A stretch of 17,152 nt of DNA from Candidatus Levyibacteriota bacterium. Lineage in GTDB: Bacteria; Patescibacteriota; Microgenomatia; Levybacterales; UBA12049. Below, piece by piece: positions 1 through 7,449 of this stretch. The notes under the pieces are model-generated. The model had not been told where the DNA came from. It saw only the letters and a program-made list of their open reading frames with translations, and made no database searches. Numbering within the stretch: position 1 is the stretch's first letter; each line of letters opens with the position of its first letter. The stretch spans positions 1 through 17,152 of the forward strand of contig JAHFKF010000023.1 in assembly GCA_023245475.1 (NCBI GenBank), read 5' to 3'. Both the position numbers and the translations under genes were made by a program.

Positions 1-602
1 TCTTCTTCTATAACATCAAATCCTTCTCCAAACTGCGGCATTCCACGACGACTAAGTTCTGTAGGTGTGACTTCGTAATATGGGCCAAGGAAAAAGTAGG
101 CATTTGGTGGAGCTCCCCGAGAAAAGAACTCCTCACGATTTGCTTCATTAGGGCTACATGTCAATGTTTCAATCATTCCTGGAGCACGCGTTGCCAACGC
201 TCTAGGGACAGGTCCGTCGGCTCCGCTGGTAATATATAACTTTGCTGGGCGGTTTTCTCTTTGAGCAATCGTCCTCCCGTATGAATAGAATGCAGCACCA
301 ATACGAGCTTCTTCTTCACGCGAGTAGGGGATACTCGCAACATAGTGCTCATCAAAATTTCCTGATAATCTATCTAATGTTGCTGCAAAGGATAGTGCAA
401 GTTTGTCATTCCCGAGTAAATTAACGTCCAGAGGAACGCGCTTATTAGGACGGCCTGCTTCTCCTGTAGCAAGAGATTCAAATGCGGGAGCCATCGTCGT
501 AACTCGAGGTGCTCGACTCAATCTATCAACCCAATATGTTTCCATCTGTGGGGTTAAGCGGAATTGTTCGGGAGTTGATGGTCTATTCTCAGGGGATGAC
601 AT
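1..602 (-). CDS. Partial class I SAM-methyltransferase-like protein (C-terminus beyond window)
   Basis: The frame is open from an ATG at 602 to the window edge: 200 codons with no stop, so the C-terminus is missing. The N-terminal 120 residues are unfamiliar. Residues about 121-175 read like the SAM-binding half of a Rossmann methyltransferase: a hydrophobic strand (KLYITSG) followed by ADGPVPRALA, then ETLTCSPNEANREEFF, then FFLGPYYEVTP. A segment GFDVIEE near the cut could be motif IV. The canonical GxGxG is not perfect (SGADGP), so the family call is tentative. The start is supported by a promoter whose -10 ends 7 nt before the ATG, giving a leaderless mRNA. The gene is divergent from the 727 gene. 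Confidence 0.55.
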   Translation of the reverse strand, partial: MSSPENRPSTPEQFRLTPQMETYWVDRLSRAPRVTTMAPAFESLATGEAGRPNKRVPLDVNLLGNDKLALSFAATLDRLSGNFDEHYVASIPYSREEEARIGAAFYSYGRTIAQRENRPAKLYITSGADGPVPRALATRAPGMIETLTCSPNEANREEFFSRGAPPNAYFFLGPYYEVTPTELSRRGMPQFGEGFDVIEE

Positions 603-609
603 TCGAAGC

Positions 610-638
610 AGTATATCAGAGGGGAAATTATAAATCAA
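610..638 (-). promoter_or_regulatory. Promoter of the 602 gene
   Basis: TTGATT (638-633), 17-nt spacer, TATACT (615-610). The predicted transcription start coincides with the ATG at 602. Confidence 0.6.
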
Positions 639-678
639 ACGGGGGTGGCTGAAGGTTTCAAATATATTTTAGGCCTTG

Positions 679-707
679 TTGCGAGGAGGGAAGGACTGGG
701 CTATACT
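679..707 (+). promoter_or_regulatory. Promoter of the 727 gene
   Basis: TTGCGA, 17-nt spacer, TATACT at 702-707. The start would be near 714, giving a leader of about 13 nt without Shine-Dalgarno. The TTG codons at 676 and 679 lie in the -35 region, so they cannot be the translation start. Confidence 0.45.
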
Positions 708-726
708 CTTATATAAAGATACATCT

Positions 727-1659
727 ATGGCAGAACCCAGAGGAAGAGAATTTCAACAACAATCTCCGCCAAAAGAGGGAGAGATTAAGCCACCAAAAAA
801 TGTCAAGGTTGGTTTATTATTTCAACCTCATGAAATAGAAAGTAAAGCGGAATTTTTTGCCACCAAAAAGAAGCTGAAAGATTTTTTTACTCGTACTTTT
901 TCTCCGGGGGAAAAGAATATCTTTTTACGTGAAGATTCACATTCAGATGAGCACGGCCTAACGTTTAGAGCCGATAGCGAAGAAGGATTTGATAGATATG
1001 CTTCTTTTCGAGAAGCAGCAGTCTATGCTCAGTTAAAAGGATCATTAGCAGGTTCAGGTGTTGAAATAACCAATGTTCCTAATTTGGATGAAGATGTTCG
1101 TAAGTTTGTTACCTTAAAAGATAAAGCAGCATTAGAGAATCTTCATGAGCATCCCGCAGCGACATATACGTGGATGGAGCTTCAGGTATTAGATGAATTA
1201 AATGAAGAAGGCTATAACGTTAAAAAAGTATATGAAACAGGTGTTAGCGAAAAGCTTGCATGGAGCGGAACATGGAATCTACCTGAATATCAAGAAGCTT
1301 TGCAAAGAATCGCCGAACAACAAGTAACAAGAAATAGGCAAATACCAGAGCAAATAACTTCTTTGGTGGAAGAAGCGGAACAACAGCCAGATGAAACCAA
1401 TATTGCCGGCCTGTTTGGTACCAATCATCAAGTTCTCGTTGATGATTTACCTGAAAGAATACGAGCAGTTACCGATACATCTGGTTCAGCATCTCTGGGT
1501 GATGATCCCGAAACTCGTGTTCAGATTATGTTAATGAATGGAACATCGGTCGCAGACATACCAATCGAATTGTGGAGGGAGGCTCGTGAGTGGAATGATA
1601 AACCTGTTCAAGTAGAGCGAGGTAAGAGCTGGTTCAGAAGAAGATTAAGGAAAGAATGA
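727..1659 (+). CDS. Hypothetical protein, possible Tiki/TraB-ChaN-fold member
   Basis: 310 aa if started at the ATG at 727. An upstream in-frame TTG at 676 is rejected because it overlaps the promoter. The N-terminus (about 25 aa) is hydrophilic and Q/P-rich, with no signal peptide. Three spaced motifs recall the Tiki superfamily (TraB, ChaN, EreA): a strand with PHE at residues 34-36 (VGLLFQPHE), an RN pair at 202-203, and GLFGTNHQVL at 228-237, a GxxH-like motif followed by a region like the family's 'H..gl...L' end. The middle is acidic and helical. The C-terminus is abruptly basic (SWFRRRLRKE). The fold call rests on motif spacing read by eye. It could equally be an unrelated Patescibacteria-specific protein. 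It precedes two other small unknown genes on the same strand. Confidence 0.6.
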   Translation: MAEPRGREFQQQSPPKEGEIKPPKNVKVGLLFQPHEIESKAEFFATKKKLKDFFTRTFSPGEKNIFLREDSHSDEHGLTFRADSEEGFDRYASFREAAVYAQLKGSLAGSGVEITNVPNLDEDVRKFVTLKDKAALENLHEHPAATYTWMELQVLDELNEEGYNVKKVYETGVSEKLAWSGTWNLPEYQEALQRIAEQQVTRNRQIPEQITSLVEEAEQQPDETNIAGLFGTNHQVLVDDLPERIRAVTDTSGSASLGDDPETRVQIMLMNGTSVADIPIELWREAREWNDKPVQVERGKSWFRRRLRKE

Positions 1660-1700
1660 CAGTGCCCGCATCTTGAGTAGATAACTGCCAAAATAGATAA

Positions 1701-1729
1701 TTGACATTGCATAACTATTACAATATTCT
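1701..1729 (+). promoter_or_regulatory. Consensus promoter of the 1736 gene
   Basis: TTGACA (1701-1706), exactly 17 nt, TATTCT (1724-1729), then 6 nt to the ATG. A leaderless transcript is predicted. Confidence 0.7.
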
Positions 1730-1735
1730 ATATGA

Positions 1736-2101
1736 ATGAGGAATATAGTAGCGGTTGAAATTATTAGTATTGTTGCTCTATTGTTTGTCTGGTCTCCGAT
1801 GTCTAATCTTCCTCATTCCATTGAGATACCATTAGTAATGGTACTTTTGCTTTGCATCTTTCTGGTCTTCCCAGCTATCTTACTGCTCCTATACCGAGAT
1901 AGATATCATCCCAAATTATTTGTTCCTAGGAGGAAGCTGTCCAAAAAGCAATTTATAATTCTCATAACGGCTGCCTGTATCTCTTCTGCAAGTAGTTGGC
2001 TATTTAAGGATACTCTTATCTCAGTTGGTGTGACAGTGGCTTATCTGGTAATTGCTTACTATTTCTTCTATAAATCATCCAAGAAAAAGCAATCAAAGTA
2101 A
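1736..2101 (+). CDS. Small integral membrane protein
   Basis: 121 aa, not recognised as a family. Four hydrophobic segments are visible, at about residues 2-20, 29-53, 70-88 and 93-111. A positively charged loop (RRKLSKKQ) sits between the second and third, and a lysine-rich tail (KSSKKKQSK) follows the last. By the positive-inside rule the charged loop and tail point to the cytoplasm. There are no catalytic motifs. The start is set by a consensus promoter placed directly in front of the ATG. It lies between two soluble hypothetical genes on the same strand, each with its own promoter, so co-function is not implied. Confidence 0.6.
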   Translation: MRNIVAVEIISIVALLFVWSPMSNLPHSIEIPLVMVLLLCIFLVFPAILLLLYRDRYHPKLFVPRRKLSKKQFIILITAACISSASSWLFKDTLISVGVTVAYLVIAYYFFYKSSKKKQSK

Positions 2102-2177
2102 TACTCGTTACGTTGTGACTGCCATCTCACTTTTCAGATTGAAATTAAAGCTTGGAGGTTAATAAATAACAGCTTTA

Positions 2178-2186
2178 TGGTATAAT
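2178..2186 (+). promoter_or_regulatory. Extended -10 promoter of the 2195 gene
   Basis: TGGTATAAT (TGn plus perfect -10) with 8 nt to the ATG. There is no good -35 at 17 nt, as expected for extended -10 promoters. Confidence 0.6.
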
Positions 2187-2194
2187 TTCAGCTT

Positions 2195-2776
2195 ATGGAT
2201 AGACGAGAGAGATTTCATGGAGATGCTGATCCTAGGCCAACGCGCACATTGTATGATGAGTTAACTCGAGTAAGAGCTGCTTTAGGTGATCGGCCGGATA
2301 TTAGAGATCACGTACTTCCACAAGAACGTATCCCAACACAAATAGTACGCGAAGATTATCAATCAGGCGAATTTAGAGAATTCAGTCATGATCTTGATCC
2401 GGAAGCATATGGCTCTGCTGATAGGTCTTTGTGGCTTATGACTTTCCCCGATAACACCCAAGTTTTTTTCTTAGCTGGGCGGACTACATCAAAAATGCCT
2501 GGAGAAACAGGAGAAGCGGTGATTGCTGCATCGGATAGGAGAGCACTAGAAGGAGTAGTATATGAGTATGATGGAAATGCAGCTATTACAGAGACGGTTT
2601 TGTCCAGTCGAGAAAAAAACGTCTATACAGGAGAATATGGTCATCCTGATCAATTATTATCCCATGTGAGAAGAGTATTAGGAGAAAGGGTCGATTGCAC
2701 GACTTTTGTTCGCAAAGATCAGGCTAAAAAGCCGCTTATACAACGAATTTTCCGTAGACCTCACAATAAAAGCTAA
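2195..2776 (+). CDS. Hypothetical soluble protein
   Basis: 193 aa, no family recognised. The N-terminus is charged (MDRRERFHGDADPRP), with no signal peptide or membrane segment. A probable alpha/beta core spans about residues 55-165. It includes a strand pair around SLWLMTFPDNTQVFFLAG and a C-terminal helix (HPDQLLSHVRRVLGERV). The tail is basic (QRIFRRPHNKS), resembling the basic end of the 727 product. The start is fixed by the extended -10 box 8 nt upstream. It is convergent with the membrane-protein gene at 2863-3423, and a repeat element lies between them. Confidence 0.6.
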   Translation: MDRRERFHGDADPRPTRTLYDELTRVRAALGDRPDIRDHVLPQERIPTQIVREDYQSGEFREFSHDLDPEAYGSADRSLWLMTFPDNTQVFFLAGRTTSKMPGETGEAVIAASDRRALEGVVYEYDGNAAITETVLSSREKNVYTGEYGHPDQLLSHVRRVLGERVDCTTFVRKDQAKKPLIQRIFRRPHNKS

Positions 2777-2791
2777 CACATTTCTAAAATT

Positions 2792-2838
2792 GAGGCCAAA
2801 AAACGCGGCAGGGCTAAGTAACTTTGTTGGAATGTATT
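2792..2838. repeat. Interspersed repeat, copy 1 (longest)
   Basis: The right part (2813-2838, GCTAAGTAACTTTG...) is identical over 26 bp to 5448-5473 and 20/26 identical to 8745-8770. The left part (2792-2812, GAGGCCAAAAAACG...) resembles 8166-8186, with five transition differences in 21 bp. It lies between two convergent genes. Confidence 0.65.
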
Positions 2839-2862
2839 TTCCCCAGAATTCTTAGTATGAGG

Positions 2863-3423
2863 TTATCGTTCTTTTATATATTTTACCCCGACAATCGCTC
2901 CATTCATTAAGACAACGTATAACGGATAGATTATCAGTATCCAATCAAAATGGGGTACTGCACTCATTGTTAATAATCCTGCAATTCCTGCGAGAATCCA
3001 TTGTGGGTAGCTTTCTGTTTCTGGTTGGTGATAGGTTTTGATTACGGTAGGTATTGCTGCAAGTCCATCAATAATGACTGCCAATACAGTGGATAGTCGT
3101 GTCTCTTGAACAGTAATCCAGTAAATAAGTAAAAGGATTGCTAAGGTGAGACACAGGCGGTCAATTTTGGATGCACCACCCATTCCATAACGAAACGATA
3201 AGACAAACACAATTGTTACTAGTACTGTCGTGCTGATAAAAAACATCGAAGAATAACCCCCACCATTTGAGACTTGATTGAATGCAGCAATCGTTGTTAA
3301 GATTGTCCAGATTCCCCACGTAATACGATGTGGTTTTACTTTTTTACGCAGGATATCTCGTATGTAGGGGATGTAGCCCAAGAGGTTTAAAAGAAGTGCT
3401 GCGAATCCAACAACAAGTTGCAT
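2863..3423 (-). CDS. PQ-loop/SemiSWEET-like membrane protein
   Basis: 186 aa with about seven hydrophobic segments. Residues 14-40 carry a PQ-loop/MtN3-type signature: LLGYIPYIRDIL, then KPHRITWGIW. A second, weaker copy at about 118-150 (DGLAAIPTVIKTY, then SYPQWILAG) suggests two internally repeated three-helix units joined by a linker helix, the SWEET/PQ-loop layout. Known relatives move sugars or amino acids; no substrate can be read here. The gene is last in the VOC-RidA-PQ string, 21 nt after ridA. It also has its own -10-like TACAAT (3435-3430) 6 nt before the ATG, so it may be transcribed both ways. Confidence 0.6.
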   Translation of the reverse strand: MQLVVGFAALLLNLLGYIPYIRDILRKKVKPHRITWGIWTILTTIAAFNQVSNGGGYSSMFFISTTVLVTIVFVLSFRYGMGGASKIDRLCLTLAILLLIYWITVQETRLSTVLAVIIDGLAAIPTVIKTYHQPETESYPQWILAGIAGLLTMSAVPHFDWILIIYPLYVVLMNGAIVGVKYIKER

Positions 3424-3444
3424 GAATCAATTGTATCATGGACA

Positions 3445-3822
3445 TTAATGAGGCTCTATTGCAATGACACTAATTTCGATACTTGCTCCGAGAGGTAGAG
3501 CTTTTACACAAACGGCTTCTCTAACTGGTAGTGGTTTTGTGAAGAAGGTGGGGTAGACTTCATTTAATTCGGGCATGACGGACATGTCGGTAACATAAAT
3601 AACTACTTTTACGATATCATCAAGCGTTGCGCCAGCCGCTTCAAGAATCTCTGTAATGTTTTTCATAATCTGTGTGATTTTGTCTGCGGTCGTTCCTTCA
3701 ACGATCGTCAGATCTTGTGTTGCGTGAATTTGTCCCGAGACAAAGATAAAGCCATTGCTAATAATTCCTTGAGAGAGGATATGTGCAGATTTTGTATTGC
3801 TTGTTATAACTTCTTGTTTCAT
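3445..3822 (-). CDS. ridA: RidA family reactive-intermediate deaminase
   Basis: 125 aa, the usual RidA (YjgF/YER057c/UK114) length. Family landmarks: FIFVSGQI near 26-32, the trimer segment around NITEILEAAGATLDDIVKVVIYVTD, and the terminal LPVREAVCVKALPLGASIEISVIA. Arg101 matches the catalytic Arg105 of archetypal RidA, and Glu116 is also kept. It is therefore likely an active enamine/imine deaminase that clears 2-aminoacrylate released by PLP enzymes. Its ATG overlaps the TGA of the upstream VOC gene (ATGA), which implies translational coupling, and it has no promoter of its own. Cytosolic. Confidence 0.9.
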   Translation of the reverse strand: MKQEVITSNTKSAHILSQGIISNGFIFVSGQIHATQDLTIVEGTTADKITQIMKNITEILEAAGATLDDIVKVVIYVTDMSVMPELNEVYPTFFTKPLPVREAVCVKALPLGASIEISVIAIEPH

Positions 3823-4718
3823 CGTTGCGTTTCTGTTAACTTTGCAATATCAAGCTTTTTCATTTGCATCATTCGTTTAAATGCTCCTGGCACTTTTAAC
3901 AACTCTTCTATATTATCAGGAGTAATTTGCCAGCTAACCCCATATTTATCTTCCAGCCAGCCACACTGTTCAAATTCTGGATTTGCTGATAATTTCTCCC
4001 AGTAGTAATCTATCTCCTTCTGATCAACGCAACTTACCATCAGTGAAATTGCTGGATTAAAGCTAAAAGCATGCTCTTGCCCACCGTCCATAACAGCAAA
4101 CCACTCCCCAAAAAGTCTAAAGTCAGCATAGGAAATTTTACCTTCTCGATCTGTTCCCATCTCAGGGGGATACGTATTAAGGTTTTTGCTTACCTCACTA
4201 TCCTTAAAAACTGACGTGTAAAACTTCATAGCCGCTTTTGCCTGTCCGTCTCGCGCTTGTGTAAACAGTAGTGACGGCACAATTCTGGGGCGCTTAGCGC
4301 CTGTGGGGTTATTTAACATCAACTGCCAACTGAAACCATACTTATCCTGCACCCAGCCATAATATTTACTAAATGGATACTCGCCAAGCTCCATAAGTGT
4401 TTTGCCACCCTCTGATAATTTTTTCCATAACTCATCACTTTCTTCTTTTGAGTTACAGGTATAAAAAAATGAAATTGACGGATTAGGTTTAAACGTCGTG
4501 TCAGCATTGATAGCTGTAAAATGATAACCGCTCAATTCAAACTCAACAGTCAGTACTTTTCCAGCTAAATCTTTTTGAAAATCAGCTAGTCCTTCTTCTT
4601 CAGTCTTTGGATAATATGATAGAGCATTGATTTTGCTGTCTTTAAATACAGCTATATAGAAATCAGCGGCTTCTTTGGCATTATGATCAAACCACAAATT
4701 CGGAACAATTCTCTGCAT
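3819..4718 (-). CDS. Tandem-domain VOC/PhnB-like (3-demethylubiquinone MTase-type) protein
   Basis: 299 aa with two PhnB-like vicinal-oxygen-chelate domains. The first (residues 3-135) opens IVPNLWFDHNAKEAADFY and closes GWVQDKYGFSWQ. The second (about 146-265) opens RIVPSLLFT and closes GWLEDKYGVSWQ. The repeated (G)W..DKYG.SWQ marks a duplication. Such proteins are often annotated as 3-demethylubiquinone-9 3-methyltransferase-like glyoxalase-fold proteins; the true substrate is unknown. A longer reading to 4775 is rejected, because TATACT at 4732-4727 lies inside it and 8 nt before the ATG at 4718. First gene of the operon with ridA (4-nt overlap). Confidence 0.85.
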   Translation of the reverse strand: MQRIVPNLWFDHNAKEAADFYIAVFKDSKINALSYYPKTEEEGLADFQKDLAGKVLTVEFELSGYHFTAINADTTFKPNPSISFFYTCNSKEESDELWKKLSEGGKTLMELGEYPFSKYYGWVQDKYGFSWQLMLNNPTGAKRPRIVPSLLFTQARDGQAKAAMKFYTSVFKDSEVSKNLNTYPPEMGTDREGKISYADFRLFGEWFAVMDGGQEHAFSFNPAISLMVSCVDQKEIDYYWEKLSANPEFEQCGWLEDKYGVSWQITPDNIEELLKVPGAFKRMMQMKKLDIAKLTETQR

Positions 4719-4726
4719 ATTTATCA

Positions 4727-4732
4727 AGTATA
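4727..4732 (-). promoter_or_regulatory. -10 box of the VOC-ridA operon
   Basis: TATACT ending 8 nt before the ATG at 4718, giving a leaderless or near-leaderless mRNA. No clear -35 is seen at 17 nt. Confidence 0.5.
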
Positions 4733-4794
4733 CTACATGTTTGTGAAGAATATGTAAGACGATAGTAATCCGCAAGCAGCTGAGTACCTTCGTT

Positions 4795-5415
4795 TCAGTT
4801 TATCTTTGCAATGATTCGTACAGGAGCTGCATCGGCTTGTAATTTCATAGGGAAGGCAATGACTTCAAAGTTTTTCGCATCTATTAGTTTATCCAAATTC
4901 GTGAGGTTCTCAAGAATCAGAATATCATTTCCGAGTAGTATCTTATGAACCGGCCAATCTTCATCATGGTCTGGCGTAGACATATCCATGCCAACCATTG
5001 ATATTCCTTTCTCAACCATTATCTGAGCAAAGCCTGTTGTTATAGCAGGGGAGTTTTCGAAATACTCAGGAGATCTGAACTTGTCTCCAAAGCCCGTATA
5101 GAGTAAGACCACATCTCCTTTTTCAAGAGCTACGCCATCAAGTACAGATTCCTCTATTCTCTCTTTTCCCCGGACATCGAGTAAAACACCTTTGCCGACA
5201 CATGTATCCAAAGGGATTGCATCCATCGTTTTTCCGTCTTTAATCATGTGTAGGGGAGCATCCATATGTGTCCCGACATGCATTGCCGTTGCTAGCTTAT
5301 GATCGTTGAAGCTATCTATTTCAAGATGTGCGGTTTGTTCAAGGGATGCTTTTGGGTCTCCTGGATACACTGGCATATCATCGGTGAATGTGTGGGTGAG
5401 ATCAATAAGTTTCAT
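4795..5415 (-). CDS. Metal-dependent cyclase / kynurenine formamidase-like hydrolase
   Basis: 206 aa, the usual length of the cyclase family (PF04199; KynB-like). The hallmark HxGTHxDxPxH motif is intact at residues 46-56 (HVGTHMDAPLH). The N-terminal DLTHTFTDDMPVYPGDP is also typical. A later MDMSTPDHDE and an ILEN segment supply the remaining expected ligands. Known members hydrolyse N-formylkynurenine or related amide/lactone substrates using Zn or Mn. No tryptophan-degradation genes are nearby, so the substrate is open. TATAAT (5430-5425) sits 9 nt before the ATG. It is probably a separate unit upstream of the VOC operon. Confidence 0.88.
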   Translation of the reverse strand: MKLIDLTHTFTDDMPVYPGDPKASLEQTAHLEIDSFNDHKLATAMHVGTHMDAPLHMIKDGKTMDAIPLDTCVGKGVLLDVRGKERIEESVLDGVALEKGDVVLLYTGFGDKFRSPEYFENSPAITTGFAQIMVEKGISMVGMDMSTPDHDEDWPVHKILLGNDILILENLTNLDKLIDAKNFEVIAFPMKLQADAAPVRIIAKIN

Positions 5416-5424
5416 TACAGAAAC

Positions 5425-5430
5425 ATTATA
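5425..5430 (-). promoter_or_regulatory. -10 box of the cyclase gene
   Basis: Perfect TATAAT, 9 nt before the ATG at 5415. The expected -35 position falls inside repeat copy 2 (5448-5473). Confidence 0.5.
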
Positions 5431-5447
5431 ACAGAAGTATCACAGGT

Positions 5448-5473
5448 GCTAAGTAACTTTGTTGGAATGTATT
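5448..5473. repeat. Interspersed repeat, copy 2
   Basis: Identical over 26 bp to 2813-2838. It spans the promoter region of the cyclase gene and overlaps the stop codon of the 5472-5957 gene. Confidence 0.7.
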
Positions 5474-5957
5474 ATGCGAGTTTACCTTTAACCCAGTTGA
5501 CAACCGCAGGAGTAAGTTGATTACCGCTTCCTTCAGGAATTCTTTGCCCCACAAGCTCGGAAGCAAGAGCTAGGTCTGTTCGTTGTCCAGCGCCTAATCC
5601 AACCTTGGTTTCTCCATCGAAAAATATATAATAAGGATTAGAGGGACTAGTTGTGGGATCTGTTTGAACCGTTAAGCTGTGAATCTCTTTACCTCTTCTT
5701 ACATCTATTTGGCTAAGACGTATTGCACCAGTAAACGCAGTTCGCTCTCTATGAACAGCTACTATGGCACTGCCAACCTCAATTTCAGTTCTCTGTGCGC
5801 CATCTCGGGGAATATATTGTCTGCCCGCAGTCTCACGGAGTTCACCGAAAACCTTTACTTTTCCATCAGCAAATTCACCAATTAAGTCAGAGACCTCGTG
5901 TGAAGTAGGTGCAACAATATCTTCAGCGCTATTTAATGGTTCTCTCTCGTGTGCCAT
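5472..5957 (-). CDS. Hypothetical soluble protein
   Basis: 161 aa, no family recognised. There is no signal peptide or membrane helix. A hydrophilic N-terminus is followed by alternating strands (KVKVFGELRE, TEIEVGSAIVAVHRE, AIRLSQIDVRRG, YYIFFDGETKVGLG), suggesting a mostly beta fold. A short C-terminal helix contains TPAVVNWVKGKLA. The start is well supported: TTGATT, 17 nt, TATATT, then 7 nt to the ATG. The stop codon lies in the last bases of repeat copy 2. It is flanked by the cyclase and GNAT genes on the same strand, each with its own promoter. Confidence 0.6.
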   Translation of the reverse strand: MAHEREPLNSAEDIVAPTSHEVSDLIGEFADGKVKVFGELRETAGRQYIPRDGAQRTEIEVGSAIVAVHRERTAFTGAIRLSQIDVRRGKEIHSLTVQTDPTTSPSNPYYIFFDGETKVGLGAGQRTDLALASELVGQRIPEGSGNQLTPAVVNWVKGKLA

Positions 5958-5964
5958 AACGGGT

Positions 5965-5993
5965 AATATAGCATAGGCAGAGGCTCAAATCAA
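5965..5993 (-). promoter_or_regulatory. Promoter of the 5957 gene
   Basis: TTGATT (5993-5988), 17 nt, TATATT (5970-5965), then 7 nt to the ATG. Leaderless. Confidence 0.65.
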
Positions 5994-6084
5994 ACTATGA
6001 AAGAAATGCAATTCTCAATTGAGATACATGCTGCGAAAGTTAGGGTTTGTGATAGCAGATGATATACTTAAACTAGGAAGATAA

Positions 6085-6591
6085 TTAGAGCCGCATTCGT
6101 AGAGGAGTGCCTTCAACAGTTCGTCTTGGATCCGGTACTGCTTCCTTAAATCCACGTCTCAGTAAAGATTCTGTAGATAATTCTTTTGAATTAACAATCG
6201 CGTCGAGTTTTTTAGCTCCAGTTTCTCTTGCGAATAAAATTACTTCATTGGTTATTTCCCCAAAAACACCTTTTCTTCTGTGTTGTGGATCGACATATGC
6301 TGAAGTATATCCTGCTTCTCTTCCTTGTTGTGAGAAGGCTCCATAACCTATTGGTTCATCAGTTTCCGTTATTGCAACTACCAGGCCACGGTAAGCTGGT
6401 AGATATCTTTCATGAAATAGGGAAAGAAGTTCTGTTTTTTCTCTTCTGGTTAAAGTACGATTACGAAGACTCACCTTTGTAGATGTTTGAAAGGCCAACC
6501 ATAGGTTTCCTACACCTGTTTGGTAATTTCCTAGATTTATGGTTGGATCTGCTAAAAAACGAAGATAGCTATAATCTGATTGCGAACTCAT
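6085..6591 (-). CDS. GNAT family N-acetyltransferase
   Basis: 168 aa. The GNAT core occupies the C-terminal two thirds: a strand GLVVAITETDEPIGYGAF (69-86), then YTSAYVDPQHRRKGVFGEI (95-113). The latter is motif A, with the acetyl-CoA pyrophosphate-binding HRRKGVFG corresponding to the R/Q-x-x-G-x-G/A consensus. Next come helix TNEVILFARETGAKKLDAIVN and the terminal ESLLRRGFKEA of motif B. The third consensus glycine is kept as G111. The substrate cannot be read; small-molecule or protein N-acetylation are both possible. Divergent from the ChbG-like gene, with promoters that share their -35 bases. Confidence 0.85.
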   Translation of the reverse strand: MSSQSDYSYLRFLADPTINLGNYQTGVGNLWLAFQTSTKVSLRNRTLTRREKTELLSLFHERYLPAYRGLVVAITETDEPIGYGAFSQQGREAGYTSAYVDPQHRRKGVFGEITNEVILFARETGAKKLDAIVNSKELSTESLLRRGFKEAVPDPRRTVEGTPLRMRL

Positions 6592-6601
6592 GATAACGTG
6601 T

Positions 6602-6630
6602 ATTATAGCTCAGAGAGGAATTATTGACAA
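6602..6630 (-). promoter_or_regulatory. Promoter of the GNAT gene
   Basis: TTGTCA (6630-6625), 17 nt, TATAAT (6607-6602), with 10 nt to the ATG. The -35 overlaps the -35 of the opposite promoter (6624-6629). Confidence 0.6.
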
Positions 6631-6652
6631 AATCAATTTAATATCCTATATT
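6624..6652 (+). promoter_or_regulatory. Consensus promoter of the ChbG-like gene
   Basis: TTGACA (6624-6629), 17 nt, TATATT (6647-6652), then 7 nt to the ATG at 6660. Leaderless. Confidence 0.7.
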
Positions 6653-6659
6653 AGGATCA

Positions 6660-7409
6660 ATGAAAGAACGTAAAGTAATGTTTGTTGTTGATGATTTAGG
6701 ACTTCATCCTGCAACTGATAGGGCAACTTATCGTGCTGCAGGTGGTGGTGCCGTAACAGGGGCAGATCTTATGATGAATCAACCTCGGACAAAAACAGCT
6801 TTGCGCGAGATGCAAGATTATCCCGATGTAAGTATCGGAGTACATATTAATATCTTTCCAGGATCAGCAATAAGAGCAAACACTCCAGATGCTGTAGTTT
6901 TTAGGCGCAATCCTTCTGAGAGGATGGGGCTATTAATTGCTCAGTCGAAGGATCAGATAAAACGTTATCAGGATGAAACAGGAAAGAATCCTGACCATAT
7001 CAGTACCCATAATCATACTCATTTAGATATGGATGGTAATGTTTTTCCGCAATTTGTTGATGCTGTATTGGATGTCGTAGGTGAGGGAAATACTGTAGTT
7101 CGTGGACAGGACACTGATCAAATCCGCCATTGTCGGGTAGCAACATTAAGCAAGGGCATACCGCCTCTTTCTCCTGAAGCTTTTGAAAATCTTTTGAGGA
7201 CATCTCCTGATAACGGTAGACCACTAGAACTTCTTGTTCATCCTGGATTACCTCCGGAAAAGGGAGAAGTACCATTAGATGACGAATATTCTTTAGACTT
7301 GCGAGTATTTGATTTACATGCTGTAGAAGCGTATAAAGCTAATCAAACTGTCACAAAGGCAGGATTTAGATTCGTAACTCCTAAAGAAGTAATTATTGAT
7401 AGAGCCTAG
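6660..7409 (+). CDS. ChbG/YdjC family carbohydrate deacetylase
   Basis: 249 aa, typical for the YdjC/ChbG/HpnK family (PF04794). Metal and catalytic landmarks are all present: VDDLGLHPATD (D11, D12) at the start, SIGVHINIFPG (H62), HISTHNHTHLD (histidines 113, 117, 119 and 121), and ELLVHPGLP (H194). Characterised members remove N-acetyl groups from chito-oligosaccharides or hopanoid glucosamine. Here the substrate is probably an N-acetylated sugar, perhaps salvaged or part of an envelope glycan. There is no signal peptide, so it acts in the cytosol. Single gene with its own consensus promoter. Confidence 0.87.
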   Translation: MKERKVMFVVDDLGLHPATDRATYRAAGGGAVTGADLMMNQPRTKTALREMQDYPDVSIGVHINIFPGSAIRANTPDAVVFRRNPSERMGLLIAQSKDQIKRYQDETGKNPDHISTHNHTHLDMDGNVFPQFVDAVLDVVGEGNTVVRGQDTDQIRHCRVATLSKGIPPLSPEAFENLLRTSPDNGRPLELLVHPGLPPEKGEVPLDDEYSLDLRVFDLHAVEAYKANQTVTKAGFRFVTPKEVIIDRA

Positions 7410-7449
7410 AGATATAAATGGAATACGTGTTTATGTCTCATCTTTACTA

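Noticed and set aside
676..726. Upstream TTG start for the 727 gene
   Set aside because: The TTG overlaps the -35 box and the predicted transcript begins downstream of it.
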